This document shows, one piece after another, positions 10,201-20,620 of a DNA stretch of 64,000 nt; position 1 is the first letter of the stretch, and the number at the start of each line of letters is the position of its first letter. The stretch is from Triticum aestivum. Lineage: Eukaryota > Streptophyta > Magnoliopsida > Poales > Poaceae. The translations under genes and the position numbers were made by a program. The stretch is from assembly GCF_018294505.1 (NCBI RefSeq), contig NC_057801.1, forward strand, positions 432,734,741-432,798,740. Direction: 5' to 3'. The notes below the pieces were generated by a model, which was not told the origin of the DNA, did no database searches, and saw only the letters and a program-made list of their open reading frames with translations.

Positions 10201-13200
10201 CCTGTGGAGCTGCATGTGTGACTCGTTTCTTTGCTACAAGTATCCTCTTCACCGAACATGGACTATTTTTTGTGAATTTTATTGATTATATGTGGTGTTT
10301 ATGTTACACTTGTTTATTTGCTGGATCAACAACAACAACAACAAAGCCTTTAGTCCCAAACAAGTTGGGGTAGGCTAGAGGTGAAACCCATAAGATCTCG
10401 CAACCAACTCATGGCTCTGGCACATGGATAGCAAGCTTCCACGCACCCCTGTCCATAGCTAGCTCTTTGTCGATACTCCAATCCTTCAGGTCTCTCTTAA
10501 CGGACTCCTCCCATGTCAAATTCAGTCGACCCCGCCCTCTCTTGACATTCTCCGCACGCTTTAGCCGTCCGCTATGCACTGGAGCTTCTGGAGGCCTGCG
10601 CTGAATATGCCCAAACCATCTCAAACGATGTTGGACAAGCTTCTTCTCAATTGGTGCTACCCCAACTCTATCTCGTATATCATCATTCCGGACTCGATCC
10701 TTCCTCGTGTGGCCACACATCCATCTCAACATATGCATCTCTGCCACACCTAACTGTTGAACATGTCGCCTTTTAGTCGGCTAACACTCCGCGCCATACA
10801 ACATTGCGGGTCGAACCGCCGTCCTGTAGAACTTGCCTTTTAGCTTTTGTGGCACTCTCTTGTCACAGAGAATGCCAGAAGCTTGGCGCCACTTCATCCA
10901 TCCGGCTTTGATTCGATGGTTCACATCTTCATCAATACCCCCATCCTCTTGCAACATTGACCCCAAATACCGAAAGGTGTCCTTCCGAGGTACCACCTGG
11001 CCATCAAGGCTAACCTCCTCCTCCTCACACCTAGTAGTACTGAAACCGCACATCATGTACTCGGTTTTAGTTCTACTAAGCCTAAACCCTTTCGATTCCA
11101 AGGTTTGTCTCCATAACTCTAACTTCCTATTTACCCCCGTCCGACCATCGTCAACTAGCACCACATCATCCGCAAAGAGCATACACCATGGGATATCTCC
11201 TTGTATACCCCTTGTGACCTCATCCATCACCAATGCAAAAAGATAAGGGCTCAAAGCTGACCCCTGATGCAGTCCTATCTTAATCGGGAAGTCATCGGTG
11301 TCGACATCACTTGTTCGAACACTTGTCACAACATTATTGTACATGTCCTTGATGAGGGTAATGTACTTTGCTGGGACTTTGTGTTTCTCCAAGGCCCACC
11401 ACATGACATTCCGCGGAATCTTATCATAGGCCTTCTCCAAGTCAATGAACACCATATGCAAGTCCTTCTTTTGCTCCCTATATCTCTCCATAAGTTGTCG
11501 TACCAAGAAAATGGCTTCCATGGTCGACCTCCCAGGCATGAAACCAAACTGATTTTTGGTCACGCTTGTCATTCTTCTTAAGCGGTGCTCAATGACTCTC
11601 TCCCATAGCTTCATTGTATGGCTCATCAGCTTAATTCCACGGTAATTAGTACAACTCTGAACATTCCCCTTGTTCTTGAAGATTGGTACTAATATACTCC
11701 GTCTCCATTCTTCTGGCATCTTGTTTGCCCGAAAAATGAGGTTGAAAAGCTTGGTTAGCCATACTATCGCTATGTCCCCAAGACCTTTCCACACCTCAAT
11801 GGGGATACAATCAGGGCCCATCGCCTTGCCTCCTTTCATCCTTTTTAAAGCCTCCTTCACCTCAGACTCCTGGATGCGCCGCACAAAACGCATGCTGGTC
11901 TCATCAAAGGAGTCGTCCAGTTCAATGGTAGAACTCTCATTCTCCCCATTGAACAACTTGTCGAAGTACTCCCGCCATCTATGCTTAATCTCTTCGTCCT
12001 TCACCAAGAGTTGGCCTGCTCCATCCTTGATGCATTTGACTTGGCCAATATCCCTCGTCTTCCTCTCCCGGATCTTAGCCATCTTATAGATGTCCCTTTC
12101 ACCTTCCTTCGTGCCTAACCGTTGGTAGAGGTCCTCATATGCCCGACCCCTTGCTTCACCAACAGCTCGCTTTGCGGCCTTCTTCGCCATCTTGTACTTC
12201 TCTATGTTGTCTGCACTCCTATCTAGGTATAGGCGTCTGAAGCAATCTTTCTTCTCTTTAATCGCCTTCTGGACATCATCATTCCACCACCAGGTATCCT
12301 TATCTTCGCTTCTCCTTCCCCTGGACACTCCAAACTCCTCCGAGGCCACCTTACGAATGCAAGTCGCCATCTTCATCCACACATTGTCCGCATCCCCTCC
12401 TTCCTCCCAAGGGCCCTCCTTAATTACCCTCTCCTTGAACACCTGAGCTACCTCCCCCTTGAGCTTCCACCACTTCGTTCTAGCGACCTTGGCACGCTTA
12501 TCCCGCTGGACATGAATCCGAAAGCGGAAGTCAGCAACCACCAGCTTATGCTGGGGTACAACACTCTCCCCAGGTATCACCTCAGAGTCTAGGCACGCAC
12601 GCCTATCTTCCCTTCTCGAGAGGATGAAATCAATCTGGCTAGAGTGTTGGCCACTACTAAAAGTCACCAGATGTGATCCTCTCTTTCTAAACAGGGTGTT
12701 AGCTACAATCATGTTGTAGGCTAGAGCAAAGCTTAAGACATCTTCTCCTTCTTGATTCCTGATGCCATAGCCAAAGCCCCCATGCGCCCCTTCAAAACCT
12801 GTGTTAGATGTACCCACGTGGCCATTGAGGTCTCCTCCTATGAAGAGCTTCTCACCAATCGGTACACTCCTAACCATGTCTTCCAAGCCTTCCCAGAACT
12901 CCCTCTTGGTGTTCTCATTGTGGCCTACTTGCGGGGCATACGCGCTGATAACATTGAGAACCAAGTCCTCAACTACCAGCTTGACCAGGATAATCCGGTC
13001 CCCACGTCTCCTGACGTCTACCACTCCATACTTGAGGCTCTTGTTGATCAAGATACCTACGCCATGTCTGTTTGCAGCCGTCCCCGTGTACCACAGCTTG
13101 AAGCCGGTATCCTCCACCTCCTTCGCCTTCTGTCCTCTCCATTTGGTTTCTTGGACGCAAAGGATATCAACACCTCTCCTCACTGCTGCATCAACTAGCT

Positions 13201-15716
13201 CCCGAAGCTTCCCTGTCAGAGACCCTACGTTCCAGCTACCTAAGCGAATCCTCCTAGGCTCGGCTAGCTTCCTTACCCTTCGCACTCGTCGAGTCAAATG
13301 CGAAGACCCTTGCTCATTTTCCACTACATCCGGGCGCCGATGTAGCGCGCCACTAAGGATGCGACGACCCGATCCTCGCTCACTTGCCACCGTATCCGGA
13401 TCAAGATACGGCGCGCCACTTGGGGGGTGACGGCCCGGCCCTTGCCCATTTTCCACCACACCCGGGTTCCGATGTGGCGCGTCGCTGAGAGGGTTACGCC
13501 CCAACGAAAATCTTTTGGGTTTCATCTCCATAAGAGTGGCTGAGTTTTTACGTTGGCTCCACAAGCCTATCACAACCCTCCTCCTTTACCCGGGCTTGGG
13601 ACCGGCTATGTTGAGACAACATAGGCGGAGTTTTAATCCGAAATAGATTGTATGTAGTGTTGTGTGACCAATCTCACTATCTGGAGGAGGTAACGCTGCA
13701 GATAATCTGTATTTGATGTATCGTGTGATCCTTGACCTTTGGTAGAAATCCCGTATTTCCGTGAGGTAATTGTTATGGCAGCTTCATGTGACCTGTGTGG
13801 TTATCGCAACTCAGAGGTCAGTTTCATTGTCATGTCTGTTTTTGTCCATATAGAAACTGTCTGTCATTGGTTCTTAGTAACATGTCTGAACTCAAACTAA
13901 GGCTTTTCTTTTTGCTCAATCAGTTGAAGCCTGGCGGTGAAATTCCGGCTAAAGGAAAGAAAATTATGTTACATGTGCAAAATGTAAAAGATCTTTCTCG
14001 CGATGTCATAAAGGTCAGAAAATTACTCTTTTGTTGTAGTATTAGTTTATCTGTCGCATGCAGCGATGCAGGTTGTTAAGCTGTATAATACCTGTGCATA
14101 AGATTATCCATCTTGTTCTTTTCTTGTATTGGCGATCCTTGAACTGCTTTCTGGTTCAGGGGGTAGAAAGTTTAAGTTGGTTCTTCTATAGTTAAGAAGC
14201 TTGATGCGCCTCTTAGCTGAATTTTCTGTCATACTAACAAGGCTGATTTTGATATTTTAAAGAATCTTCAAGCTTGTGTTACAGTTTGGTGTATTCGGAT
14301 CAACATCTGATGTGTAAATTACTTGATTCTGAGTTACCCTTCGATCTCGTCAGTCAGATTCTGCCGCTGTGAAAGTACCTGAACTTGAGTTGGAGCTGTC
14401 AATGGGTACATTGGGTGGTATTGTCACGACAGTTGAAGGTTTAATTGTGAAAATATGTGAGGGTAAGTTCGCAACACCACACATTCTTCTTCAGTTCATG
14501 GGGACACAATGGACTGTACGATAAGTTCAAGTCACAAAATGTGCTGGCCAACAGCAACTTTTGTACCTACAGTGGATTTCTTAACGTTACGAGACGGAAG
14601 TGTCTTGAAGCCACTCTGTATAGTCGATGTTTCTCTCATAATACGTCTATACCCTCTCACGGTTTTGTCAACAGTTCCCCAGTATCATCATTGAAACCTG
14701 TGGTTCTCATTTATCTCAGTTCCAGCTGTTAAGCATCTAACTGCTCTTTACAGGACGTCCTTTTTTAAGCAAAGTTTGTGGAAACTTCTTTATTCAACAT
14801 AGCTTATGCAACTTATATGAAATACACCTGAATAGATGCAATCGTTATTCTTCTCAAACTCAAATGATAAGTTCTATTTTGGGGCTGCAGCTCTGGAGCG
14901 GGTTCATGGATTCCAATTGGGTGATAGCACAAATGAATGGAAGAAAAAGAAATGGGATGATTTCCAGCAAAGATTATCAAAGGTACCAGTTTCGTTTCGC
15001 TGGAATGTTCTATCTATTCCAGCAGGGACTGCTTCACCTCCAATCTGGAGAAGATTATGGCTGTGCTTTTCTTTCTATAGCATCTCGGTTCTTGAGTGTC
15101 TTGAGTTTCTTTCCTTATAACATGAGGCAATTTTATTTATGTGATAGCATCCCTGTTCAGAATGTATTGAGTCCTTCCTGCTTATTTTGGCTTTTCCTAA
15201 CCTTGTTTCATGCTAAACTTGATTGGAGGCCTGGTTAGAAAATCGCTGACTATTTTCAGTGGAAGGTCGTGATTGCGCTAATCAATTGTGAATTAATATG
15301 TGATATCCCTATTTCAGTAACATTTACACAGTGTGTAATTTCAGCTCCTGAGTTTACAAGAGCCCTGGACCTTAATTATCGATGATGCGTTAGCGGCTTC
15401 GTTTGTCGCCCCAGCCACAGATTTGATAGAAGATGACAGCCAGCTACTCAGTAAGTTAGACTAATCAATGAATTGTACGCAGCATCATGTATTATTCAAA
15501 CCAGTGAAGGGACATTCATGCATTGGCATTTCAAGTCTGAATGATCTGTGGAAGTTTTGTTAATTACCTGCAATTATGATTTACTCAATGTATTTATCAC
15601 TATGAATGGCAGTTGAGGACTATGAGAGGAGTTGGGAGCAGAATGAGGAGCTTGGCTTGAATGACATGGACACCTCCTCTGCAGACATTGCTTACAATAT
15701 GACCAGCGCAGAATAA
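7206..15716 (+). CDS. ZPR1: Zinc finger protein ZPR1 homologue, 16 exons
   Basis: Exons with GT-AG introns: 7206-7325, 7438-7482, 7573-7613, 7698-7779, 8855-8899, 8985-9041, 9144-9203, 9302-9429, 9748-10015, 10173-10239, 13746-13816, 13924-14013, 14354-14462, 14891-14982, 15345-15450, 15613-15716 (TAA). They sum to 1485 nt, 494 residues, the usual length. The product has the duplicated ZPR1 architecture. The first C4 finger is CMRCGE...CPHCNE, followed by an [19 protein letters not shown] block. The second finger is CGACGAAC...CDLCGY, followed by [15 protein letters not shown], and the tail is acidic. The ATG at 7206 lies in a good context (GACCATGG). ZPR1 is a conserved eukaryotic protein that binds eEF1A and moves between cytoplasm and nucleus; it acts as an eEF1A folding chaperone and in proliferation. 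Intron 10 (3506 bp) is almost wholly an antisense LINE. Introns 4 and 9 carry Stowaway MITEs. No exon is broken. The splice model is inferred by eye from reading frame and homology. Confidence 0.95.
7912..7973. mobile_element. Stowaway-like MITE in ZPR1 intron 4
   Basis: Short Tc1/Mariner-type MITE with ends CCTCTGTTTCAAATTATAAG and, on the minus strand, CCTCCATTCCAAATATAAG, next to TA dinucleotides at 7910-7911 and 7975-7976. The two arms also pair through AAGACGTTTTGG. One extra T at the right end blurs that boundary. Confidence 0.7.
10060..10136. mobile_element. Stowaway MITE in ZPR1 intron 9 (77 bp)
   Basis: A 77-bp, almost perfectly palindromic element with ends CTCCCGCCGTTCCAAAA and, on the minus strand, TTCCCACCATTCTGAAA, between TA target sites at 10058-10059 and 10137-10138. 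The central arms pair through TTGTCGTGGTTTTAGTT. It is among the shortest Stowaway forms and can fold into a hairpin in the pre-mRNA, about 35 bases before the exon 10 acceptor. Confidence 0.8.
10326..13630 (-). mobile_element. Non-LTR retrotransposon (LINE), RTE-type, in ZPR1 intron 10
   Basis: A near full-length LINE in antisense orientation to ZPR1. Its 3' end is a trinucleotide tail, (CAA)n on the plus strand at 10326-10344, preceded by a stretch including CCTTTAGTCCCAAACAAG. The tail and the single ORF joining an endonuclease to reverse transcriptase fit the RTE clade. The 5' end is near 13625-13635 (ACTCCGCCTATGTTGTC on the minus strand) but I could not define it to the base. I found no clear target duplication. 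It occupies about 3.3 kb of a 3.5-kb intron, leaving the splice sites intact. Confidence 0.85.
10409..13573 (-). pseudogene. LINE ORF: AP endonuclease plus reverse transcriptase, one premature stop
   Basis: The main open frame (10781-13573, 930 codons) has the APE-type endonuclease domain at roughly residues 110-350: [37 protein letters not shown] and [10 protein letters not shown]. Reverse transcriptase lies at about 580-860: [48 protein letters not shown] and the catalytic [10 protein letters not shown]. The frame ends at a TAG (10781-10783) right after MLYGAEC. The same frame then resumes with a typical LINE C-terminal region ([29 protein letters not shown]) down to 10409. The stop probably arose from a Trp codon by one G-to-A change. 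The protein would nick DNA and prime reverse transcription at the target. The truncation spares the catalytic motifs but removes about 120 residues, so activity is doubtful. Confidence 0.9.
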
Positions 15717-15828
15717 GTTTAGATCTTTTTGTGCTCAGTGTTGTAGCCTGTAATATTATGGATCTAAAACTTGATCGCTCGTATTTTGAAAAAAACTTGA
15801 TAAACTTCCTGTTTTCTGGGAACATCTA

Positions 15829-15898
15829 CTCCCTTGGTCCCATAACATAATATAAGAAGGTTTTTCACACTAGTTCTTATATTATGGGAAGGAGAGAG
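15829..15898. mobile_element. Stowaway MITE downstream of ZPR1 (70 bp)
   Basis: A 70-bp element between TA sites (15827-15828 and 15899-15900) with inverted ends CTCCCTTGGTCCCATAA and, on the minus strand, CTCTCTCCTTCCCATAA. Its arms pair through ATATAAGAA. It lies 113 bp after the ZPR1 stop and may be within or near the 3' untranslated region. Confidence 0.8.
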
Positions 15899-15900
15899 TA

Positions 15901-16310
15901 TTTACTTTGCTTATTGCAGTAAGAATGGGTGGTTTTGAGATGGCAAATAGTTTTTTCAGTTCCCACCTAAAAAGTTGGAAATTTTGAGTTGGGAAGATAC
16001 TAATGAGTATATTGTATGTTTTTTTTGAGAGCTATCTGGAGTAATATCTATCTGTTGGAGGGGGTAGGACCAACTGGAAACAGTCACGAGTTTAGCGGTG
16101 TAATGGTAGGAGAGTTGTGTAGGGGTGTTCGGTAAGGGTCAGTTCCTCCCAGTAGGCAGGGTGAGTCGTGGTAGGGGTGTTTAATGTTTGATCTTTTTAT
16201 AAAGTGCTAGGCTAAAGCTTTGCCGATTTCGATAACTTTGGAAAAAAAGAATTGCCTTCTCTAGGAAGAAATTATCCTACTAGTCTGAAGAGATTGCCAA
16301 CCCCCCTATA
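15901..16310. other. Intergenic sequence, nothing recognised
   Basis: About 400 bp between the Stowaway MITE and the LINE-derived insertion. I see no coding pattern, repeat or structured RNA. Confidence 0.5.
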
Positions 16311-16323
16311 ACTAAAATTGCCA

Positions 16324-17918
16324 GGGTACTCACTTCTGTTAGCAGCTGGGAGCCCCCCACGACTTTTCCTCGTCCTCCCGAGTCGCCCCCGTGCGGTGGT
16401 TGGGAGGCCCCAGATCCCGTCGCCCCTGACTCCCCCTCTCGTCCTCCTCCTCCCTCGCCGTCGCCTGAGGGCGTGGCCATGCAAAGCCTTGCCGTCGCCG
16501 GCGGCGGCGGGGACTAGGTGCCCTCCTGCTCGAGAGGAGCTGGCGCGGGCCGGCGCCCCCGGGCCAGAGTGTGGCGTGCGGCTGGATGTCACGACGGGGG
16601 CTGGCAGTGCTTCGGCGATCCCATACCCCATAACGGTCGCCAGGGACGGCGGCGGCATGACCAGATCGGCGGCGGCGTGGCCGGATCTGGGCCCAGGCGT
16701 GAGCTTGGTCTCCGGGTCACGGTCGACGCGATGGCGAGTGCGACATGTCGGCAGCTGGACGGATCTGCGGGATTCCATCCTTGAATGGTCCTTGACAATT
16801 CGGGCAACTCCGGGGAAAAGCCTAGATTTCCATGGGATCGAGCGATGGCGGTGCTTTTGCGTCATAGGCCCTCTTCAGGGCATCGTTTTGAAATTTGCTA
16901 CGGTTGAAGGGACCAGCGAGGCCGGCGGCATATGCCCGCTGGCGCAACTGCCGATGAAAATCGCGCCGACTACGGTCACGGCGGACGATGGCGGCGTCTT
17001 TGATGTCGTTTCCTTGTCGAGGCATCGTCGTTGCAGTTGCCTTCATCAGGCTCAGGATGCTCCGGGGGAAACCCTGGATCTGGGACTCCCGGATTGGATG
17101 ATGATGGCGTTTCTATCGAAAAAGGCTTTCGCCCCGCTTTATAAATAAAGCAAACCGCCAGAGAGCGCACATACAAGGACTAGTCCATACACACACTCAA
17201 GTCTCACAAATAAGTACAGAGGTTCTGCACAAGGACTAGTCCATACACACACTCAAGTCTCACAAATAAGTACAGAGGTTCTGCTGAGTCACAGCTCAAC
17301 AAGCCCAGACAAAATAAAAGAAAAGAGCCGGAGACCGGGACAAGCGTTCTTAGTATCGCTTTTCCTCATGGGGGCATCATTTTGGAGCAAGTGATGGCTG
17401 GATGTGATAAGAGGAGAAGCGGTGCTTCATCATACACATTGATGGTGTCGGATCTCGATGGCATGCCGCCCTGAAGATTAGGCGTCTGTTGTGCGATGAT
17501 GGACTCGCGCAGGAGGTCGACGCTGTCTGGCGTCGGCGTCAGCTAGACCGGGCAAGGTATATGCATCAATACAACTCTGAAGATGGATTGATGATAGATG
17601 GCTGCGGCGACCTCATACCCGGCAGGCGTCCTGGTTGAGGAGCACGCCGGACTGGTGGGTGCCCATACCCGGCAAGCGTCCTGGTTGGGACCTCAGGTCT
17701 TAGATGTTAGGTTTGGCTGCAAGGTCTGTTTGGTATTAGTCTCAGACTATCGGCGCCCCTTCATCATCTGGATAGGAGTAGCGAAATGTTGCTTAGACGG
17801 TGACTTTAGCCTTATTGTTGTGTGACTTTGTAAAGTCTTGTGTTAATAATTAATAAAATGACTGTATGCATCGCCCAGATGCAGAGGCCGGGGTCTTCCT
17901 CGTTTTCTAGAAAAAAAA
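16324..17918 (+). mobile_element. LINE-derived non-autonomous retroposon with 13-bp TSD
   Basis: A 1595-bp insertion flanked by the direct repeat ACTAAAATTGCCA (16311-16323 and 17919-17931). It ends in a poly(A) run at 17910-17919. The last part (TATGCATCGCCCAGATGCAG, then GGCCGGGG) resembles the 3' end I associate with Triticeae LINEs. The first 800 bases are very GC-rich, like a LINE 5' leader or gag-less head, but no endonuclease or RT domain is present. It is best read as a non-autonomous deletion derivative or a retroposed transcript mobilised by LINE machinery. A 276-codon frame across it (16318-17148) begins in the target repeat and shows no domain, so I do not count it as a gene. Confidence 0.75.
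17174..17285. repeat. 56-bp tandem duplication
   Basis: Two adjacent, nearly identical 56-bp units (CAAGGACTAGTCCATACA... to GAGGTTCTG) inside the LINE-derived insertion, beginning at 17174 and 17230. It is a local duplication with no coding meaning. Confidence 0.9.
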
Positions 17919-17949
17919 ACTAAAATTGCCATGAAAATTGTTGGTAAAT

Positions 17950-18309
17950 GCTATGCTCGAGAGAATGTTTGCCAGCTATTGCGGCCCTTCTTCATATACA
18001 GCGCCACATGCTCAGGTTTTCCCCTTCTCGTCACTGGTCCTGTGTGCCATCTTCATCAGTGTGACACTCACCTGGAGCAAGGCACGCAGGCGGCCAGCAC
18101 GGAAGGAGCCGCCAAGCTCCTACGCGCGAGAGATGAAGTCGCACAAGGTTTGGGATGATGGACCCGATTCGAGGCTGCCCGCCGGAGCCAGTTCGTGGTC
18201 GCTAGTATCACAGGAGGCCAACGGCCAAAAGCTCTCCTACCACCTTGTGGGAGCAGAGCTTCGCCGGAGAACACATTTGACAGACCCCTCCCTTTTCCAA
18301 CCCAACTAG
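17950..18309 (+). CDS. Hypothetical small membrane protein (possible gene or gene fragment)
   Basis: A 119-residue frame starting MLERMFASYCG. It has one hydrophobic stretch (PFSSLVLCAIFISVTLTW, about residues 27-44) followed at once by a basic cluster (SKARRRPARKEPP), as in a single-pass membrane protein with positive residues inside. From about 18000 the third codon positions are strongly G/C, as in many grass exons, which is the main support for coding. The LINE-derived insertion ends only 19 bases upstream, so its promoter or first exon may have been displaced, and an upstream exon is possible. I do not recognise the family. It could also be a remnant. Confidence 0.35.
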   Translation, partial: AMLERMFASYCGPSSYTAPHAQVFPFSSLVLCAIFISVTLTWSKARRRPARKEPPSSYAREMKSHKVWDDGPDSRLPAGASSWSLVSQEANGQKLSYHLVGAELRRRTHLTDPSLFQPN

Positions 18310-19105
18310 TATTAAGCTTGCTCCGGGATGAATATTCTAGAGCACTCGATGAGTAGTAAGCATGTGTAGAGTGCATTAAAAATCCGTGCCAAGCAAGCAG
18401 GCCAGGATCAATGGATGACATCAAGACCAGTCACATGGCAGCCGCACACACAAGGACAGATCGGAAGCTTCTTCCCGCTTTATCAAACTTGGTACGGGGG
18501 CGAAGCCAACTTTAAGCAAAGCTCCCCGTAGTTGGGCTCCAACGAGGAGTCCACGTTCTCCACACTCGCACGACGCGAGCAGCTAGCTTGTTGCTTGACG
18601 CGTCGTCGTCCTCGCAGCCGCACATGCACATGTTGACGACCACCGCGCGCGTCGGTGGCACTCCTCCAGCGAACGCATCCATCGCGCACCGCCGCGCCGA
18701 ACTCGCTCCCATAATGCACGCTCATGCATGTGGCCGACCTGATCCGCGGACCCACGGATTTAGCGGCCGGCACATGGTCGTCGCTTTCGAGCCATACCGG
18801 AGGTTAGCAGCCAGCTCAGGAGGTACCGATGCTACCTGCCTCCTTGATGCAGCAGTACAGTTACGCCTTCCTCTGCTTCTAAACCTACTGCCCCCGTTCT
18901 AACGAATCCCAACTAATATTCCTCCTCCATTCTACTCCTACTTTGTGGATCGTGACAGCATCATAAGAAGGCTGGCCGGGAGGAGGGCCAGCACGGCCAC
19001 ACCATAACCACCATAGCGGTTCTTACCGAGCCACACAACTTTCTCTCGTATAGGCTCGTAGCCAACGCCCGAACGCTCACCGTGTATAGGATGCGGCGGC
19101 CGGCC
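18310..19105. other. Intergenic sequence, promoter side of the proline-rich gene
   Basis: About 800 bp with overlapping short frames on both strands between 18480 and 18900 but no domain or consistent codon pattern. The 100-200 bp before 19106 are the likely promoter and leader of the proline-rich gene; no convincing TATA box was fixed. Confidence 0.4.
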
Positions 19106-19474
19106 ATGGGAAGAGCAATGGCGCCGCTCCTCGTGCTGGCGGTCCTCGCCGTCGCGGCGGCCAGGGCCGGGGCTCTTGACGGAGATGTCAAGTGCGCTGA
19201 GTGCGGCACGGGCACGGTGCCCGTGCTGCCGCCGCCGCCGCCGTACTACTACTACAGCCCTCCACCTCCGGCGTCCTACCCCGGTGTCTCCAACTGCCCG
19301 CCGCCGCCAGGGGGGTACATCCAGATCGGGGGCTCGGCGCCGGGCAAAGGGCGCATGTACCCGCAGGACCCCGGGTTCATGCCATCCAGCGCGCCGCCCA
19401 GGCATGGGAGCAGCGCCGTCCATTTCACCGTATGTTCGTTTGCGGCGTTGGCGATTCTACGGGCCTTTTGGTGA
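19106..19474 (+). CDS. Proline-rich, extensin-like secreted protein, possibly GPI-anchored
   Basis: An intronless 122-residue frame. I start it at the ATG in GGCCATGGG (19106), the best context. An in-frame ATG at 19091 would add five residues and one at 19118 would remove four. A signal peptide is clear: MGRAMAPLLVLAVLAVAAAR, then a mature start near AGALDGDVKC. The mature part has a CxxC pair (KCAEC) and proline and tyrosine blocks (VLPPPPPYYYYSPPPPASYP), resembling extensin-type SPPPP modules that are hydroxylated and glycosylated in the wall. The last residues, after small amino acids, form a hydrophobic tail (VHFTVCSFAALAILRAFW) of the kind that directs GPI anchoring, though the Arg is unusual. 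Similar short grass proteins are known as extensin-like or LRX-like. The exact role is unknown; a wall structural or signalling role is inferred. Confidence 0.7.
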   Translation: MGRAMAPLLVLAVLAVAAARAGALDGDVKCAECGTGTVPVLPPPPPYYYYSPPPPASYPGVSNCPPPPGGYIQIGGSAPGKGRMYPQDPGFMPSSAPPRHGSSAVHFTVCSFAALAILRAFW

Positions 19475-20467
19475 TCGATCTGCAGCAATTGCGCGGCCAC
19501 CGTCTCCGTTACGTGTCGCGACGGAAGGACAGAGACGTGCCGGCGTTCCATGGATCTCCTGTGTATGCATTCACCTTGTAATAATTCTTACTGGTCATAT
19601 GTTTTGTAGTTCTTGCAATGCATCAAGCTTTTTTTTTCCTCTTAATTTTGTTGTTACAGAACTTTTACTTGTAACAAATTAGTTGCAAATCAATGGAACT
19701 AGCAGGTAATGGTGGGTATGAGAATGTGTTATTCGTGGGTGATCTTTTTGGCTTTTTTTCTTTCTTGAAAACACCTTTCTTCTCGTTCTTTGGGCAGAAA
19801 GGCTTCAGGCCTGGCTGTTTAACTATTGGATTCCCAGATCATAAAGTTTACAACTCAAAGAACCCCGCCGCAAGGGTAAGCGATTGTAAATGGTTTATCA
19901 ACAACAACAAACAACAAATGGGTAAAATGGCTAAGCTATACGACTGTTACTGACAATTCTGCTTCCGTTTCTGGAGAAGGAAAAGTTGACATGATGTGAT
20001 CATGCCAGTTTGTTCAAAGACCAGCTCTAAGTAGCTTTTTCGGATCAACTATAGCTTAGAAATTGGTGGATCTATGGGGAACCAGTTCTTCTCACAAGGA
20101 CTTTGTGCATGCAAAATGGACATAGCACGTCGTGATAATTTCATCACAATGCACATTCTTTCTCACTCCTCTTTCATTGCAACTGTTAATGACACCAACT
20201 AGACAATGATCAAATGCGTGCCCCTTTTGCTTTGCGTATAAGTTAAAAACTTCAGCAACAAGCCTAACTATCATCAATTTAACTTCAGCAACAAAAATGC
20301 CTAGGCTTGGAATGAAAGATCAGACAATGTGGAGCCTTGCCAAATCCTCTTCCACAAGCTTATGCGAACTAGTCAAAGGTTGCGGTCCTAGCGTAAAACG
20401 ATCTTCTCTAACCACAAGGTGCAACTACACATGGCGCTCGGTTGTGTCTTAGTCCCTATCGGAATGG
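19475..20467. other. Intergenic sequence, nothing certain
   Basis: About 1 kb after the proline-rich gene, holding its probable 3' untranslated region and AT-rich sequence. Short frames at 19693-19953 and 20092-20277 have no domain and no codon bias, so I treat them as chance. Confidence 0.5.
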
Positions 20468-20472
20468 TGGCC

Positions 20473-20607
20473 TGTAAAACGTAGAGTTTGGGAAACTGCT
20501 CGACACCCTAAACGGGGTGTGGCTATCTCATTATATAGGAGTACCAAAGGGTACAATACAATTACATATGTGTACAAGGGGTCCACGTATATGTATACAG
20601 TCTAACA
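20473..20607 (-). repeat. 3' LTR of the short-LTR Copia element
   Basis: 135 bp, TGTTAGACTG...CGTTTTACA on the element strand, with a TATA-like CCTATATAATG near 20529-20540. It is flanked outside by target repeat TGGCC. Confidence 0.95.
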
Positions 20608-20620
20608 CCCTCCCTCAATC
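20608..20620 (-). other. Polypurine tract of the short-LTR Copia element
   Basis: On the element strand GATTGAGGGAGGG sits directly before the 3' LTR. This is the usual position and composition of the plus-strand DNA primer. Confidence 0.85.

Noticed and set aside
10833..13430. Plus-strand frames inside the LINE (up to 209 codons)
   Set aside because: Reverse-strand shadows of the endonuclease-RT ORF.
16318..17148. 276-codon plus-strand frame and a 197-codon minus frame
   Set aside because: They start inside the target repeat of the LINE-derived insertion and are caused by high GC; no domain or conserved motif.
19693..19953. 86-codon plus-strand frame downstream of the proline-rich gene
   Set aside because: Low-complexity Phe stretch from T-rich sequence and no homology recognised; chance frame.
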